This document shows, in pieces, positions 45,796 through 53,809 of a stretch of 64,000 bases of DNA. This DNA comes from Cystobacter fuscus DSM 2262 (GTDB lineage: Bacteria > Myxococcota > Myxococcia > Myxococcales > Myxococcaceae). The notes under the pieces were generated by a model. The model worked only from the letters and a program-made list of their open reading frames with translations. It made no database searches and was not told the origin of the DNA. Every line of letters starts with the position of its first letter. The stretch's first letter is position 1. Made by a program: the position numbers and the translations under genes. The DNA is taken from assembly GCF_000335475.2 (NCBI RefSeq), contig NZ_ANAH02000014.1:1-64000 (forward strand), read 5' to 3'.

Positions 45796-47475
45796 ATGGC
45801 CCAGAACTTCATCTTCACCATGCAGGACTTGCGCAAGGTCAAGGGAGGCAAGGACATCCTCAAGGGCATCTACCTGTCCTTCTTCCCGGGCGCGAAGATC
45901 GGCGTCATCGGCCCCAACGGGTCCGGTAAGTCGACGCTGCTGCGCATCATGGCCGGCGTGGACAAGGAATTCTTCGGCGTGGCCAAGCCGGACCCCAGCG
46001 CGCGCGTGGGCTACCTGGCCCAGGAGCCGCAGCTCGACCCCACCCTGGACGTGAAGGGCAACGTGGAGCTGGGCCTCAAGCCCATCCGCGTGCTGCTCGA
46101 CCGCTTCAACGAGGTGAGCGCGAAGTTCGCCGAGCCCATGGACGACGCCGCCATGGAGAAGCTGCTGGCCGAGCAGGGCCGGCTGCAGGACGCCATCGAC
46201 GCGAGCAACGGCTGGGAGCTGGATCGCACCCTGGAGATGGCCATGGACGCACTGCGTCTGCCGCCCGGGGACGCGGACGTGAGCAAGCTGTCCGGTGGTG
46301 AGAAGCGCCGCGTGGCGCTCTGCCGCATCCTCCTGGAGAAGCCGGACCTGCTCCTGCTCGACGAGCCCACCAACCACCTGGACGCCGAGAGCGTGGCGTG
46401 GCTCGAGCAGGCGCTCAAGGAGTACAAGGGCACCATCGTCTGCATCACCCACGACCGCTACTTCCTCGACAACGTGGCCGAGTGGATCCTGGAGCTCGAC
46501 CGCGGCGAGGGCGTGCCCTGGAAGGGCAACTACTCGAGCTGGCTGGAGCAGAAGCAGAAGCGGCTGGAGCTGGAGGAGAAGACGGAGAGCGCGCGGCAGA
46601 AGACGCTCAAGCGCGAGCTCGAGTGGGTGCGCGCCTCTCCGAAGGCGCGTCAGGCCAAGAGCAAGGCGCGCATCTCGGCGTACGAGCAGCTGCTCAACCA
46701 GTCGCAGGAGAAGCGCGACCCGACGGGCGAGGTGACGATTCCGCCCGGGCCGCAGCTGGGCGGGCTGGTGGTGGAGGCCAAGGGGCTGCGCAAGGCGTTC
46801 GGGGACCGGTTGCTCATCGACGACCTGAACTTCAAGCTGCCGCCGGGCGGCATCGTGGGCATCATCGGACCGAACGGCGCCGGCAAGACGACGCTCTTCC
46901 GGATGCTCACGGGCGCGGAGAAGCCGGACGGGGGCGAGCTGCGCATCGGCGAGACGGTGAAGCTGGCGTACGTGGACCAGAGCCGCGACGCGCTGAATGG
47001 GGACAAGAGCGTCTTCGAGGAGGTGAGCGGCGGGCTGGACTTCCTGGACCTGGGCCGGGCGGGACAGATGCCGAGCCGCGCGTACCTGGCGGGCTTCGCC
47101 TTCAAGGGGCAGGACCAGCAGAAGCGGGTGAAGGACCTGTCGGGCGGCGAGCGCAACCGGGTGCACCTGGCGAAGATGCTCAAGAGCGGCGGCAACGTGC
47201 TCTTGCTCGACGAGCCGACGAACGACCTGGACGTGGAGACGCTGCGCAGCCTGGAGGAGGCGCTGCTCAACTTCGCGGGCTGCGCGGTGGTCATCAGCCA
47301 CGACCGCTGGTTCCTGGACCGCATCGCCACGCACATCCTGGCGTTCGAGGGCGACAGCCGGGCGTTCTTCTTCGAGGGCAACTTCGAGGACTACGAGGCG
47401 GACAAGAAGAAGCGCCTGGGCCCCGAGGCCCTGGAGCCGCACCGCATCCGCTACCGCCCGCTCACCAAGAGCTGA
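45796..47475 (+). CDS. ettA: Energy-dependent translational throttle protein EttA
   Basis: 559 aa ABC-F protein, the usual EttA length. Two ABC domains (Walker [10 protein letters not shown] and GPNGAGKTT; signatures [11 protein letters not shown] and [11 protein letters not shown]; Walker [15 protein letters not shown] and [14 protein letters not shown]) are joined by the P-site tRNA-interaction linker rich in Glu/Lys/Arg, with an arm in domain 1 ([13 protein letters not shown]). EttA binds the ribosomal E site and gates the first peptide bond according to ATP/ADP ratio. The C-terminal end [11 protein letters not shown] is copied downstream at 49728, after an accessory cassette. Confidence 0.95.
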   Translation: MAQNFIFTMQDLRKVKGGKDILKGIYLSFFPGAKIGVIGPNGSGKSTLLRIMAGVDKEFFGVAKPDPSARVGYLAQEPQLDPTLDVKGNVELGLKPIRVLLDRFNEVSAKFAEPMDDAAMEKLLAEQGRLQDAIDASNGWELDRTLEMAMDALRLPPGDADVSKLSGGEKRRVALCRILLEKPDLLLLDEPTNHLDAESVAWLEQALKEYKGTIVCITHDRYFLDNVAEWILELDRGEGVPWKGNYSSWLEQKQKRLELEEKTESARQKTLKRELEWVRASPKARQAKSKARISAYEQLLNQSQEKRDPTGEVTIPPGPQLGGLVVEAKGLRKAFGDRLLIDDLNFKLPPGGIVGIIGPNGAGKTTLFRMLTGAEKPDGGELRIGETVKLAYVDQSRDALNGDKSVFEEVSGGLDFLDLGRAGQMPSRAYLAGFAFKGQDQQKRVKDLSGGERNRVHLAKMLKSGGNVLLLDEPTNDLDVETLRSLEEALLNFAGCAVVISHDRWFLDRIATHILAFEGDSRAFFFEGNFEDYEADKKKRLGPEALEPHRIRYRPLTKS

Positions 47476-47522
47476 GCGGCGTGGGTGTCACGGCTCCTCT
47501 CCCGGATGGTGGAGGGGCCGGG
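47437..47522. repeat. Direct repeat at the ettA 3' end, copy 1
   Basis: The first 43 bp (47437-47479: last ettA codons, stop and a few bases) are identical to 49728-49770; the following 43 bp, including the terminator hairpin, remain largely similar. It marks the left edge of the cassette. Confidence 0.85.
47492..47519 (+). terminator. ettA terminator-like hairpin
   Basis: GGCTCCTC pairs with GAGGGGCC (one G-U) across a 12-base loop, 17 bp after the ettA stop. A matching hairpin exists in the second repeat copy (about 49783-49810). Confidence 0.5.
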
Positions 47523-47553
47523 TGGGCTGTTCGCTCCAGGTGGGAGGGTGGTC

Positions 47554-48720
47554 GTGATCCAGAAGGTCTCGTTCCGGAACTTCAAGGCGTACCGCTCGCT
47601 TGATTTGGAGCTGGAGCCGCTCACCGTGCTGGTGGGCCCCAATGCTTCCGGCAAGACGACGCTGTTGCAGGGACTGCATCTCGCGGCGAGCTTGGCCGGG
47701 AATCGAAAAGGTGTCTTGTCAGATCCGGTCGAGCGAAGTGCGCTGTCTTCGTACGGTTCAAAAGCGCCAACTGAATGGAGTCTGTCTGGAGTGTGGGGCG
47801 GTACGGCAGGGATTGTGCATGCCTCGGTCGAGCCCCTTGCGAAAGATGCCACAGTGACAGGTCAGTGGGCGGGTGTGAATTTTCAAGCCAAGATGGGCTT
47901 GGATGAACCTACAGCTGGACAGTTAGTACTTGGACGAATGTTTTCTCAGTCTCCTGGCGGTGAGGGGCCTCCGGATTTTCAGGACGCTTTGCTGTCGACG
48001 TCTATTCTCCGATTCGAGGCGCAAGCCCTTGCGAAAGCTTCTTACAGCGAGGAGCAGATACCTGAGATCGACGGACGTGGAGACGGTCTGGCATCGCTCC
48101 TGGCTTATTTGAAGTTGAGCCAGGATGAGGTGTTCGACGGCATTGAACAGGCGCTCAAGCAAATCGTGCCGTCGGTCCGTCGCATTCGGATTGAACGTGC
48201 TGCGGTCGAGCGAACCACGCTCAGGACCATTGCCTTGGATGAACAACGCCATCAGATTCCCGAGCAGCAGACCCTCTGGGGGAACAGGGTCGTTCTGGAC
48301 ATGAAGGGGGCCAAGGGCGTTGCCGCTGATTCCGCTGGCGAAGGCACCCTCATGGTGCTCGGGCTGCTCACCGTCTTGATGGGGCCGAGCAAGCCTCGGC
48401 TGGTTCTTCTGGATGATATCGAGCTGAATCTTCATCCCGTGGCGCAAGGCAAGCTCATCGAGACCCTGCGCACGCTCCAAAAGCGTGATCCTGAGCTGCA
48501 AATCATCGCGACCAGCCATTCACCTTTCATCCTGAACTACCTCAAGCCCGAGGAAGTCAGGATGACCTTCCTCGCGGAAAATGGCTTCGCCCGCTGTGAG
48601 AAGCTCACGGCCCACCCCGAGTTCGAGCGCTGGAAGGACCTCATGAGCCCCGGTGAGTTCTGGAGCACCGTGGGCGAGTCATGGATGGAGAGGGTGGAGA
48701 CTCCGGCGGGCAATGAGTGA
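47554..48720 (+). CDS. OLD/AAA-type ATPase of an accessory cassette
   Basis: 388 aa from GTG 47554, with GGGAGGG five bases upstream (a longer ATG start at 47485 lies in the repeat). ABC/AAA-type ATPase of the RecF/OLD group: FRNFKAYRSLDLELEPL, Walker A GPNASGKTT, signature-like DSAGEGTLMVLGLLT, Walker B LVLLDDIELNLHP, and ATSHSPFILNYL. Codons and GC are clearly less GC-rich than flanking genes, pointing to horizontal transfer. The overlapping next gene is a likely partner. Related ATPase-plus-nuclease pairs (OLD, Gabija, Septu) are phage defences, which is the analogy here; it is not shown. Confidence 0.85.
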   Translation: MIQKVSFRNFKAYRSLDLELEPLTVLVGPNASGKTTLLQGLHLAASLAGNRKGVLSDPVERSALSSYGSKAPTEWSLSGVWGGTAGIVHASVEPLAKDATVTGQWAGVNFQAKMGLDEPTAGQLVLGRMFSQSPGGEGPPDFQDALLSTSILRFEAQALAKASYSEEQIPEIDGRGDGLASLLAYLKLSQDEVFDGIEQALKQIVPSVRRIRIERAAVERTTLRTIALDEQRHQIPEQQTLWGNRVVLDMKGAKGVAADSAGEGTLMVLGLLTVLMGPSKPRLVLLDDIELNLHPVAQGKLIETLRTLQKRDPELQIIATSHSPFILNYLKPEEVRMTFLAENGFARCEKLTAHPEFERWKDLMSPGEFWSTVGESWMERVETPAGNE

Positions 48721-49483
48721 GGCCGCTCATGAGTTCGGAGTGGTATGCGAGGCCAGGGCCGACCGGGACTCCGCGTGCGCACTCGCGGATCGTGTACTTC
48801 TCGAGGAGGTGGATTGGCTCGCGCCCGAGACGCTGGACAGTTGCCGGAAGTGGAGGGGCCGCACATCGGAAGAGCCCTTCTTGAAGTGGGCTTCCGTGCG
48901 TGAGGAGTTCCAGCGCACGGGCATCAAGGGGATCTTCGGCAAGTTCAGCGGACAGCCTGGAGCACTCGATGCTCACGCCGCGCGGCGCGCGCTCCTGCTG
49001 CTGGCTTCGTCCGGGCAACGCCCTGATGCCGTGCTCCTGGTTCGTGACAGCGACGGGAAGCTTGAGCGCCGCTCCGGGCTCGAACAGGCGAGGGATTCGT
49101 ATGAGTGGCCCTTCCCGGTCGTCATCGGCCTGGCCGAGCCCAAGCGCGAGTGCTGGGTCCTCGCGGGCTTCGAGCCCAGGACCGAGGATGAGAAGGCGCA
49201 ACTCCAAAAGGAAGAGCGGAGGCTTTCATTCCACCCTGTTCGTGGCGCGCACAAACTGACTGCGAGTGAGCACGGCGCCAAGACGGATGCGAAGAAGGTC
49301 CTGGATGCACTGACACGAGGAGAGCCGGAGCGGGAGCGCGTGTGTCTGGAGGAGACTCCCCTGGGCACTCTGTCGACCCTTGGACGCGAAACGGGTCTCG
49401 CGGCCTATCTCCAGGACGTTCGTGAACGGCTTGTCCCTGTCCTGGGTGGCCACCGCGCACCCGGATCTCACTCGCCCCCGTGA
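48713..49483 (+). CDS. TOPRIM-like partner protein
   Basis: 256 aa from ATG 48713, overlapping the ATPase stop by 8 bp. It has an acidic first strand (GVVCEARADRDSACALADRV), a DxD strand (AVLLVRDSDGKLE) and a segment LAEPKRECWVLAGFEP that resembles the conserved proE-aWlLad motif of DUF4276/TOPRIM-like proteins. A Glu plus DxD arrangement is the metal-binding signature of TOPRIM nucleases, so a nuclease role is likely but unproven. Lys-rich AHKLTASEHGAKTDAKK follows. Together with the AAA gene it forms a two-gene toxin/defence-like module. Confidence 0.65.
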   Translation: MSEAAHEFGVVCEARADRDSACALADRVLLEEVDWLAPETLDSCRKWRGRTSEEPFLKWASVREEFQRTGIKGIFGKFSGQPGALDAHAARRALLLLASSGQRPDAVLLVRDSDGKLERRSGLEQARDSYEWPFPVVIGLAEPKRECWVLAGFEPRTEDEKAQLQKEERRLSFHPVRGAHKLTASEHGAKTDAKKVLDALTRGEPERERVCLEETPLGTLSTLGRETGLAAYLQDVRERLVPVLGGHRAPGSHSPP

Positions 49484-49564
49484 GGAGTTCCTTCTCCGAG
49501 CAAGGCGTTCGCCTTCCTCTCGCGGGACTTCCAAACCCGGCTCTACAACCTTTCACCCCCAAGC

Positions 49565-49627
49565 TGTCCCGCGGGGAAGTAGGCCGGGGGCGGGGTCGCG
49601 CTATGGTCGCGGGGCGCGTCCTCCGCC
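49565..49627. repeat. Repeat shared with the window end, copy A
   Basis: 63 bp, 57 identical to 63823-63885 by my count. In copy B this block is the upstream region of the gene at 63898; here it runs straight into an internal part of a similar gene, joined at CTCCGCC. Confidence 0.8.
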
Positions 49628-49727
49628 CCGAACTGCGCAAGGCCCTCTCCGAGTACTTCTTCGTCCCCAACCTCCACGACCCCAACGCCGTCCTGCGCGC
49701 CATCGCCTACTTCACCTGGCGCCATGG
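49603..49727 (+). pseudogene. ATP-grasp gene remnant, truncated at both ends
   Basis: An open frame with strictly G/C third positions encodes LRPELRKALSEYFFVPNLHD and AVLRAIAYFTWRHGR, which reads like the segment that follows the first 40 or so residues of ATP-grasp proteins beginning MNVVFISPRFP, the start seen at 63898. The intervening 5' codons are missing (deletion junction at CTCCGCC) and the frame stops resembling a gene exactly where the 43-bp ettA repeat begins at 49728. I read it as a relic left by recombination. Confidence 0.55.
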
Positions 49728-49813
49728 CCGCACCGCATCCGCTACCGCCCGCTCACCAAGAGCTGAGCGGGGTAGGGGCCATGGCTCCTCTCCCGGAGGG
49801 GGGAGGGGCCGGG
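49728..49813. repeat. Direct repeat of the ettA 3' end, copy 2
   Basis: The first 43 bp are identical to 47437-47479 and re-create the end of ettA including its stop codon (49765-49767); the rest is similar but diverged. It has no upstream ettA, so it is a displaced fragment at the right edge of the cassette. Confidence 0.85.
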
Positions 49814-49842
49814 GGGGCGTGTCTGGAGTTGAGTCGGACGCT

Positions 49843-51069
49843 TCAGCTCCGCCCTTCGTAGAAGCGGCAGCCGTTGTCCCAGAGGACCCGTCTGGCGACC
49901 GCGGGAGTGAGCCGCTCCACGAGCAGGGCGCTGTCCTCGCGGATGCGGGGGGGATGATCGACGTGGGGGTAGTCCGAGCCGAAGAGGACGCACCCCTCGC
50001 CGACCATGTCGATGACCAGCTCGATTCCCGGCTCGCTCGCCTCGCAGGTGATGAAACATTGCCGCCGGAAGTAGTCCGATGGCTTCATCCGGACGTTGTC
50101 GCGGACCTCCCATTTCACGTCTGCGTATTTGGCGTCGAGGCGTGACAGCCAATAGGGAAGCCAACCACAGCCCGCCTCCAGGAACCCGACGCGAAGCCTG
50201 GGATGGCGTTCGAGCACGCCCCCCTCGATGAGCGCCAGCAGGGCCGTCATCTGCTCCAACGGGTGGGAGCAGACGTGCCTCGCGAAGTGCGTCTGGAAGC
50301 GCTCGCTCCCCAGCGTGGGCACCCGGGCGTGGGTTCCCTCATGCACGCCGACCGCCACGTCCAGCGCTTCACAGCGTGTCCAGAAGCGCTCGTAGGCGGG
50401 ATCGCTCAACATCCGCCCCCGCACGGGATTGGGACGGAGCATCACGGCCTTCCAGCCCCAGGAGGCGATCCGCTCCAGCTCGGAGACCATCTGCTCCGGG
50501 TCATGCTGGCACAGCGCCCCCACCCCGCGCAGGAACTCCGGAGCATGGGCGCTGAACTCCCGGAGCCAGTCGTTGTACGCGCGCACCAGCGCCGCGGTCA
50601 GCGCCGGCTCCAACGAGTCCACGGCGAACAGGAAGAGCCCCTTCGTCGGGTACAGATAGGCACGCTCCACGCCCATGGCGCGCAGCGTGTCCACGTGCGA
50701 GGCCGCGTCATACCCCGCCAACATCTGCGGCAGATAGTGCACGAGCGCCTGCATGGCGCCGCGATGCCAGACACGCTGGGCCACGGGTCCCAGCAGCAGC
50801 TCGCCGTCGATCTCCATGTTGTGGAAGCCAGGGCTCGACAGGTCGAGCGCCCGCTGCACCGCCTCGGGGGAGAGCCCCTGCCTGGCACATGCATAATGGA
50901 AACGCGCCTGGTTCACGACGTCGCTCATCCCCTCCTCTCCCTGGGAGCGCCGAGCCTCGCGGAACGTGGGCGCGCGCGACTGGAAGGCGGGCTCCAGGTA
51001 TTTGTTCCACAGGTCCAGGGGTTCAATCACGTGTGCTTCTGAATCCAGGATGGGCAGTTGAGATGCCAT
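49843..51069 (-). CDS. Amidohydrolase family protein (ACMSD-like)
   Basis: 408 aa metal-dependent TIM-barrel hydrolase/decarboxylase of the amidohydrolase-2 group. Seen: N-terminal metal motif LDSEAHVIEP, His in AVGVHEGTHARV, SHPLEQMTALLALIEGGV, and Asp in VLFGSDYPHVDHPP near the end. Members include ACMSD and similar decarboxylases; the substrate is not known. Its ATG lies 113 bp from the RiPP precursor on the other strand, so it may share a regulatory region and belong to that cluster. Confidence 0.87.
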   Translation of the reverse strand: MASQLPILDSEAHVIEPLDLWNKYLEPAFQSRAPTFREARRSQGEEGMSDVVNQARFHYACARQGLSPEAVQRALDLSSPGFHNMEIDGELLLGPVAQRVWHRGAMQALVHYLPQMLAGYDAASHVDTLRAMGVERAYLYPTKGLFLFAVDSLEPALTAALVRAYNDWLREFSAHAPEFLRGVGALCQHDPEQMVSELERIASWGWKAVMLRPNPVRGRMLSDPAYERFWTRCEALDVAVGVHEGTHARVPTLGSERFQTHFARHVCSHPLEQMTALLALIEGGVLERHPRLRVGFLEAGCGWLPYWLSRLDAKYADVKWEVRDNVRMKPSDYFRRQCFITCEASEPGIELVIDMVGEGCVLFGSDYPHVDHPPRIREDSALLVERLTPAVARRVLWDNGCRFYEGRS

Positions 51070-51070
51070 G

Positions 51071-51109
51071 ACTTGAGTTTCCTCGACCGCACGCGAAAAC
51101 AGCTCAAGT
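51071..51109. promoter_or_regulatory. Inverted repeat in the RiPP/amidohydrolase promoter gap
   Basis: ACTTGAG (51071-51077) and CTCAAGT (51103-51109) are perfect inverted repeats with centres about 32 bp apart, just upstream of the amidohydrolase ATG. A TTGACA hexamer follows at 51119-51124, about 59 bp before the precursor ATG, a plausible -35 for the rightward genes; no strong -10 is seen. Confidence 0.35.
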
Positions 51110-51182
51110 TTTCCCGCGTTGACAGGTAGGGGGAGGGCGTGGTTAGGTCGGGTCCTCTCGCGCTACCCTCTACGGTGGTCAG

Positions 51183-51494
51183 ATGACGGATCGCAGCGTG
51201 TCGGATGCGAATGCATCCTGGAAGCGGACGTGGCCCAAGATCGTGGCGAGGGCATGGGCAGACGACGCTTTCATGGAACGGCTGAAGCGGGATCCGCTGA
51301 GTGTGGCCAAGGAGTATGACCTGCCCATCATCGAAGACGCCGCGTATCAGGTCGTCGTCTACGATAATCCCGCCTCGGTGATCTCCGTGGTTCTGAGCAT
51401 TCCTCCGAAGCCGGGGGATCTGCAGGACGAGAGCCTGGAGACGCTTTCCTCGTACGCCGAGAGGACGAGCTGCGCCAACTCGAGCACGGCTTGA
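51183..51494 (+). CDS. NHLP-type RiPP precursor peptide
   Basis: 103 aa. The N-terminal 80 residues follow the nitrile-hydratase-alpha-like leader pattern: WPKIVARAWADDAFMERL, KRDPLSVAKEYDLPI, then VVLSIPPKPGDLQDESLETL. The C-terminal tail SSYAERTSCANSSTA holds one Cys, four Ser and three or more Thr/Ser-type residues suited to azole and dehydro-amino-acid formation; no double-Gly is seen before it. The cyclodehydratase gene starts 28 bp downstream. The exact leader cleavage site is unknown. GGTGG lies a few bases before the ATG. Confidence 0.8.
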   Translation: MTDRSVSDANASWKRTWPKIVARAWADDAFMERLKRDPLSVAKEYDLPIIEDAAYQVVVYDNPASVISVVLSIPPKPGDLQDESLETLSSYAERTSCANSSTA

Positions 51495-51522
51495 GGGTTG
51501 TCGCGGGTGGTATCCTCGCCGC

Positions 51523-53772
51523 ATGGCTGTTCCTCGGATTCCTGTCTTCAGTCGACACCTCCAGGTCGAGTCCATCGAATCCGTCGGTGTCTTCCTGATC
51601 ACCGATGAGGATGTCGTCTGGCTTGGCGGTGAGCTTTATCAGGCCCTGGTGCCCCTGGCCGATGGTCAGCGGTCACCGGAAGATATCGTCGCGGTGCTGG
51701 AGCCCCGCTACACGGCCGCGAAGGTGTATTACGCGCTGGAACGCCTGACACGGAAGGGTTGGCTCGTCGAGGCGGCTCCTGGAATCCCTCCCGAGGACGT
51801 CGAGTATTGGAATGGACTGGGAGTGGACGCCGCCAGCGGAGCCAGGGCCCTGGCTTCGTCGCGGGTGTCCCTGGTGCGGTCCGGGAACGCAACGCTCGAC
51901 ACGGTCCTGGAGGAGGCGCTCGAGGCGGCGGGCATCCCGCTCGTCGAGCATGGGGGTGGCCTCACCCTCGTCGTCACCGATGACTATTTGAATCCTTCCC
52001 TCGCGGCGCTGAACCAGCAGGCGCTGCGCTCCGGCGGGCCCTGGGTGCTGGCCCGGCTCACGGGCAAGGTGGCCTGGCTCGGCCCCTGTTTCGTGCCAGG
52101 GAAGACGGCGTGCTGGGAGTGTCTGGCCCAGCGCCTGCGCACCAACCGCCTCGTCCTCAAGTTCATCGAGGAGCGCCGCGGCCAAGGCTTCCTGTCCCAG
52201 CCAGGCCGTGGCTCCAGCGAGAGTTCCCTGCGCGCGGCGGCTTCCCTGTTGGCCATGGCCATGGTCCGAGGCCTCGTCACCGAGAAGAGTGGGCTCGAGG
52301 ATGTGCTCGTCACGCTGGACACGAGGGCGCTCCAGACGGAGCACCACGCGGTGGTCCGCCGTCCGCAGTGCCCCGCGTGTGGCAATCCCAGACTCATGGA
52401 GGAGCGGCAGCTCCGCCCCTTCCAGCTCGAATCCCAGCGCAAGCGCTTCACCCAGGATGGGGGGCACCGACTCATCAGCCCCGAGGAGACGTTGCGCCTC
52501 CACCAACACCACGTCAGCCGGCTCACCGGGGTGGTCCAACAGCTCAAACCCATCCACACCGGAGAGGGCGAGCTCGCGCCCATCATCGACTCTGGCCCCA
52601 ACTTCGCCCGTCGTAGCCAGGAATTGGAGCTGCTCAAACAGACGTTGCGGAACCGGAGCACTGGCAAGGGAAAGACGTGGGCCCAGGCCCGGGCCAGCGG
52701 GCTGTGCGAGGCCATCGAGCGCTACTGCGGCGTGTTCCAGGGAGATGAAGCCCGGCACTGGGACACGTTCCAGGGACTCGGGGAGGAGGCGCTCCATCCC
52801 CAGCCACTGCTCGGCTTCAGCGAGCGGCAGTACCGCCTCCGAGAGCAATGGAACGCCACGAGCGCCTCGCGCATCCACCAGGTTCCCCACCCCTTCGATG
52901 AGGGCCAGCGCGTGGAATGGTCGCCCGTGTGGTCCCTGACGCAGCGGAGGCGGCGCTACGTGCCCACGGCCTATTGTTATTACGGCTACTCGGACGGCGC
53001 TCCCGCCTTCTGCTGGGCGGACTCCAACGGGTGCGCCGCTGGCAACAGCCTGGAAGAGGCCATCCTCCAGGGCTTCCTCGAGCTGGCGGAGCGGGATGGG
53101 GTGGCCCTCTGGTGGTACAACCGGGTGCGCCGCCCGCTCGTTCGCCTGGAGGACTTCGACGAGCCGTACTTCCACGAGCTGGCCAGGTCCTACCAGCGCA
53201 TGGGCCGCGAGTTCTGGGTCCTGGACCTCACGACCGATCTGGGCATCCCCACGTTCGCGGCCCTCTCGCGCGATATGACTCGTGCGCCCGAGCGGATCAG
53301 CATGGGCTTCGGCGCCCACCTGGAGGCCCGTCTCGGCATCCTCCGGGCGTTGACCGAGATGAACCAGTTCCTCCCGCTGCTGGAACTCTCGGCCGCGGGC
53401 GCTTCTCCTGGCGAGTCCGAGTTCACCCGGTGGCTCGAGACGGCCACCCTGGCCCAGCACCCGTATCTGGCTCCCTCGGAGGGGGCGCTCGCGGACACCG
53501 CCGCGTACCGGGCTCAACCCGGGAGCGAGGATCTTCGCGAGGACGTGGAGCACTGTGTCGAGAGGGCGCGGCGGCTCGGGCTGGAGACGCTGGTGCTCGA
53601 CCAGACACGGCCTGATGTCGGTCTCTCGGTGGTCCGGGTCATCGTGCCCGGGTTGCGCCATATGTGGCCACGGCTGGGCCCCGGGCGTCTCCATGATGTC
53701 CCCGTGCGTCTGGGATGGCTGTCCCAGCCCACCCCCGAGGAGCAGCTCAATCCGGTGGGTATCTTCATCTGA
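51523..53772 (+). CDS. Fused E1-like/YcaO cyclodehydratase
   Basis: 749 aa. N-terminal E1-ubiquitin-activating-like, leader-binding part (about 1-300) with two zinc-binding CxxC pairs (CWECLAQR; CPACGNP), and C-terminal YcaO domain (about 350-749) with ATP-site helices SGLCEAIERYCG (about residue 390) and AGNSLEEAILQGFLELAERD. Such fused C/D proteins use ATP to turn Cys, Ser or Thr side chains into azolines. It ends ...LNPVGIFI, without the Pro-rich tail seen in many YcaO enzymes. It is placed directly after the precursor; SagB follows. Confidence 0.92.
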   Translation: MAVPRIPVFSRHLQVESIESVGVFLITDEDVVWLGGELYQALVPLADGQRSPEDIVAVLEPRYTAAKVYYALERLTRKGWLVEAAPGIPPEDVEYWNGLGVDAASGARALASSRVSLVRSGNATLDTVLEEALEAAGIPLVEHGGGLTLVVTDDYLNPSLAALNQQALRSGGPWVLARLTGKVAWLGPCFVPGKTACWECLAQRLRTNRLVLKFIEERRGQGFLSQPGRGSSESSLRAAASLLAMAMVRGLVTEKSGLEDVLVTLDTRALQTEHHAVVRRPQCPACGNPRLMEERQLRPFQLESQRKRFTQDGGHRLISPEETLRLHQHHVSRLTGVVQQLKPIHTGEGELAPIIDSGPNFARRSQELELLKQTLRNRSTGKGKTWAQARASGLCEAIERYCGVFQGDEARHWDTFQGLGEEALHPQPLLGFSERQYRLREQWNATSASRIHQVPHPFDEGQRVEWSPVWSLTQRRRRYVPTAYCYYGYSDGAPAFCWADSNGCAAGNSLEEAILQGFLELAERDGVALWWYNRVRRPLVRLEDFDEPYFHELARSYQRMGREFWVLDLTTDLGIPTFAALSRDMTRAPERISMGFGAHLEARLGILRALTEMNQFLPLLELSAAGASPGESEFTRWLETATLAQHPYLAPSEGALADTAAYRAQPGSEDLREDVEHCVERARRLGLETLVLDQTRPDVGLSVVRVIVPGLRHMWPRLGPGRLHDVPVRLGWLSQPTPEEQLNPVGIFI

Positions 53773-53796
53773 ATGCAGTCATCTGAATGCAGTCAT
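53769..53796. repeat. 14-bp exact tandem duplication at the YcaO stop
   Basis: TCTGAATGCAGTCA occurs twice in a row, covering the YcaO stop codon and lengthening the gap to SagB. It looks like a recent slippage event. Confidence 0.8.
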
Positions 53797-53809
53797 CCGA
53801 GTGAAGGCC

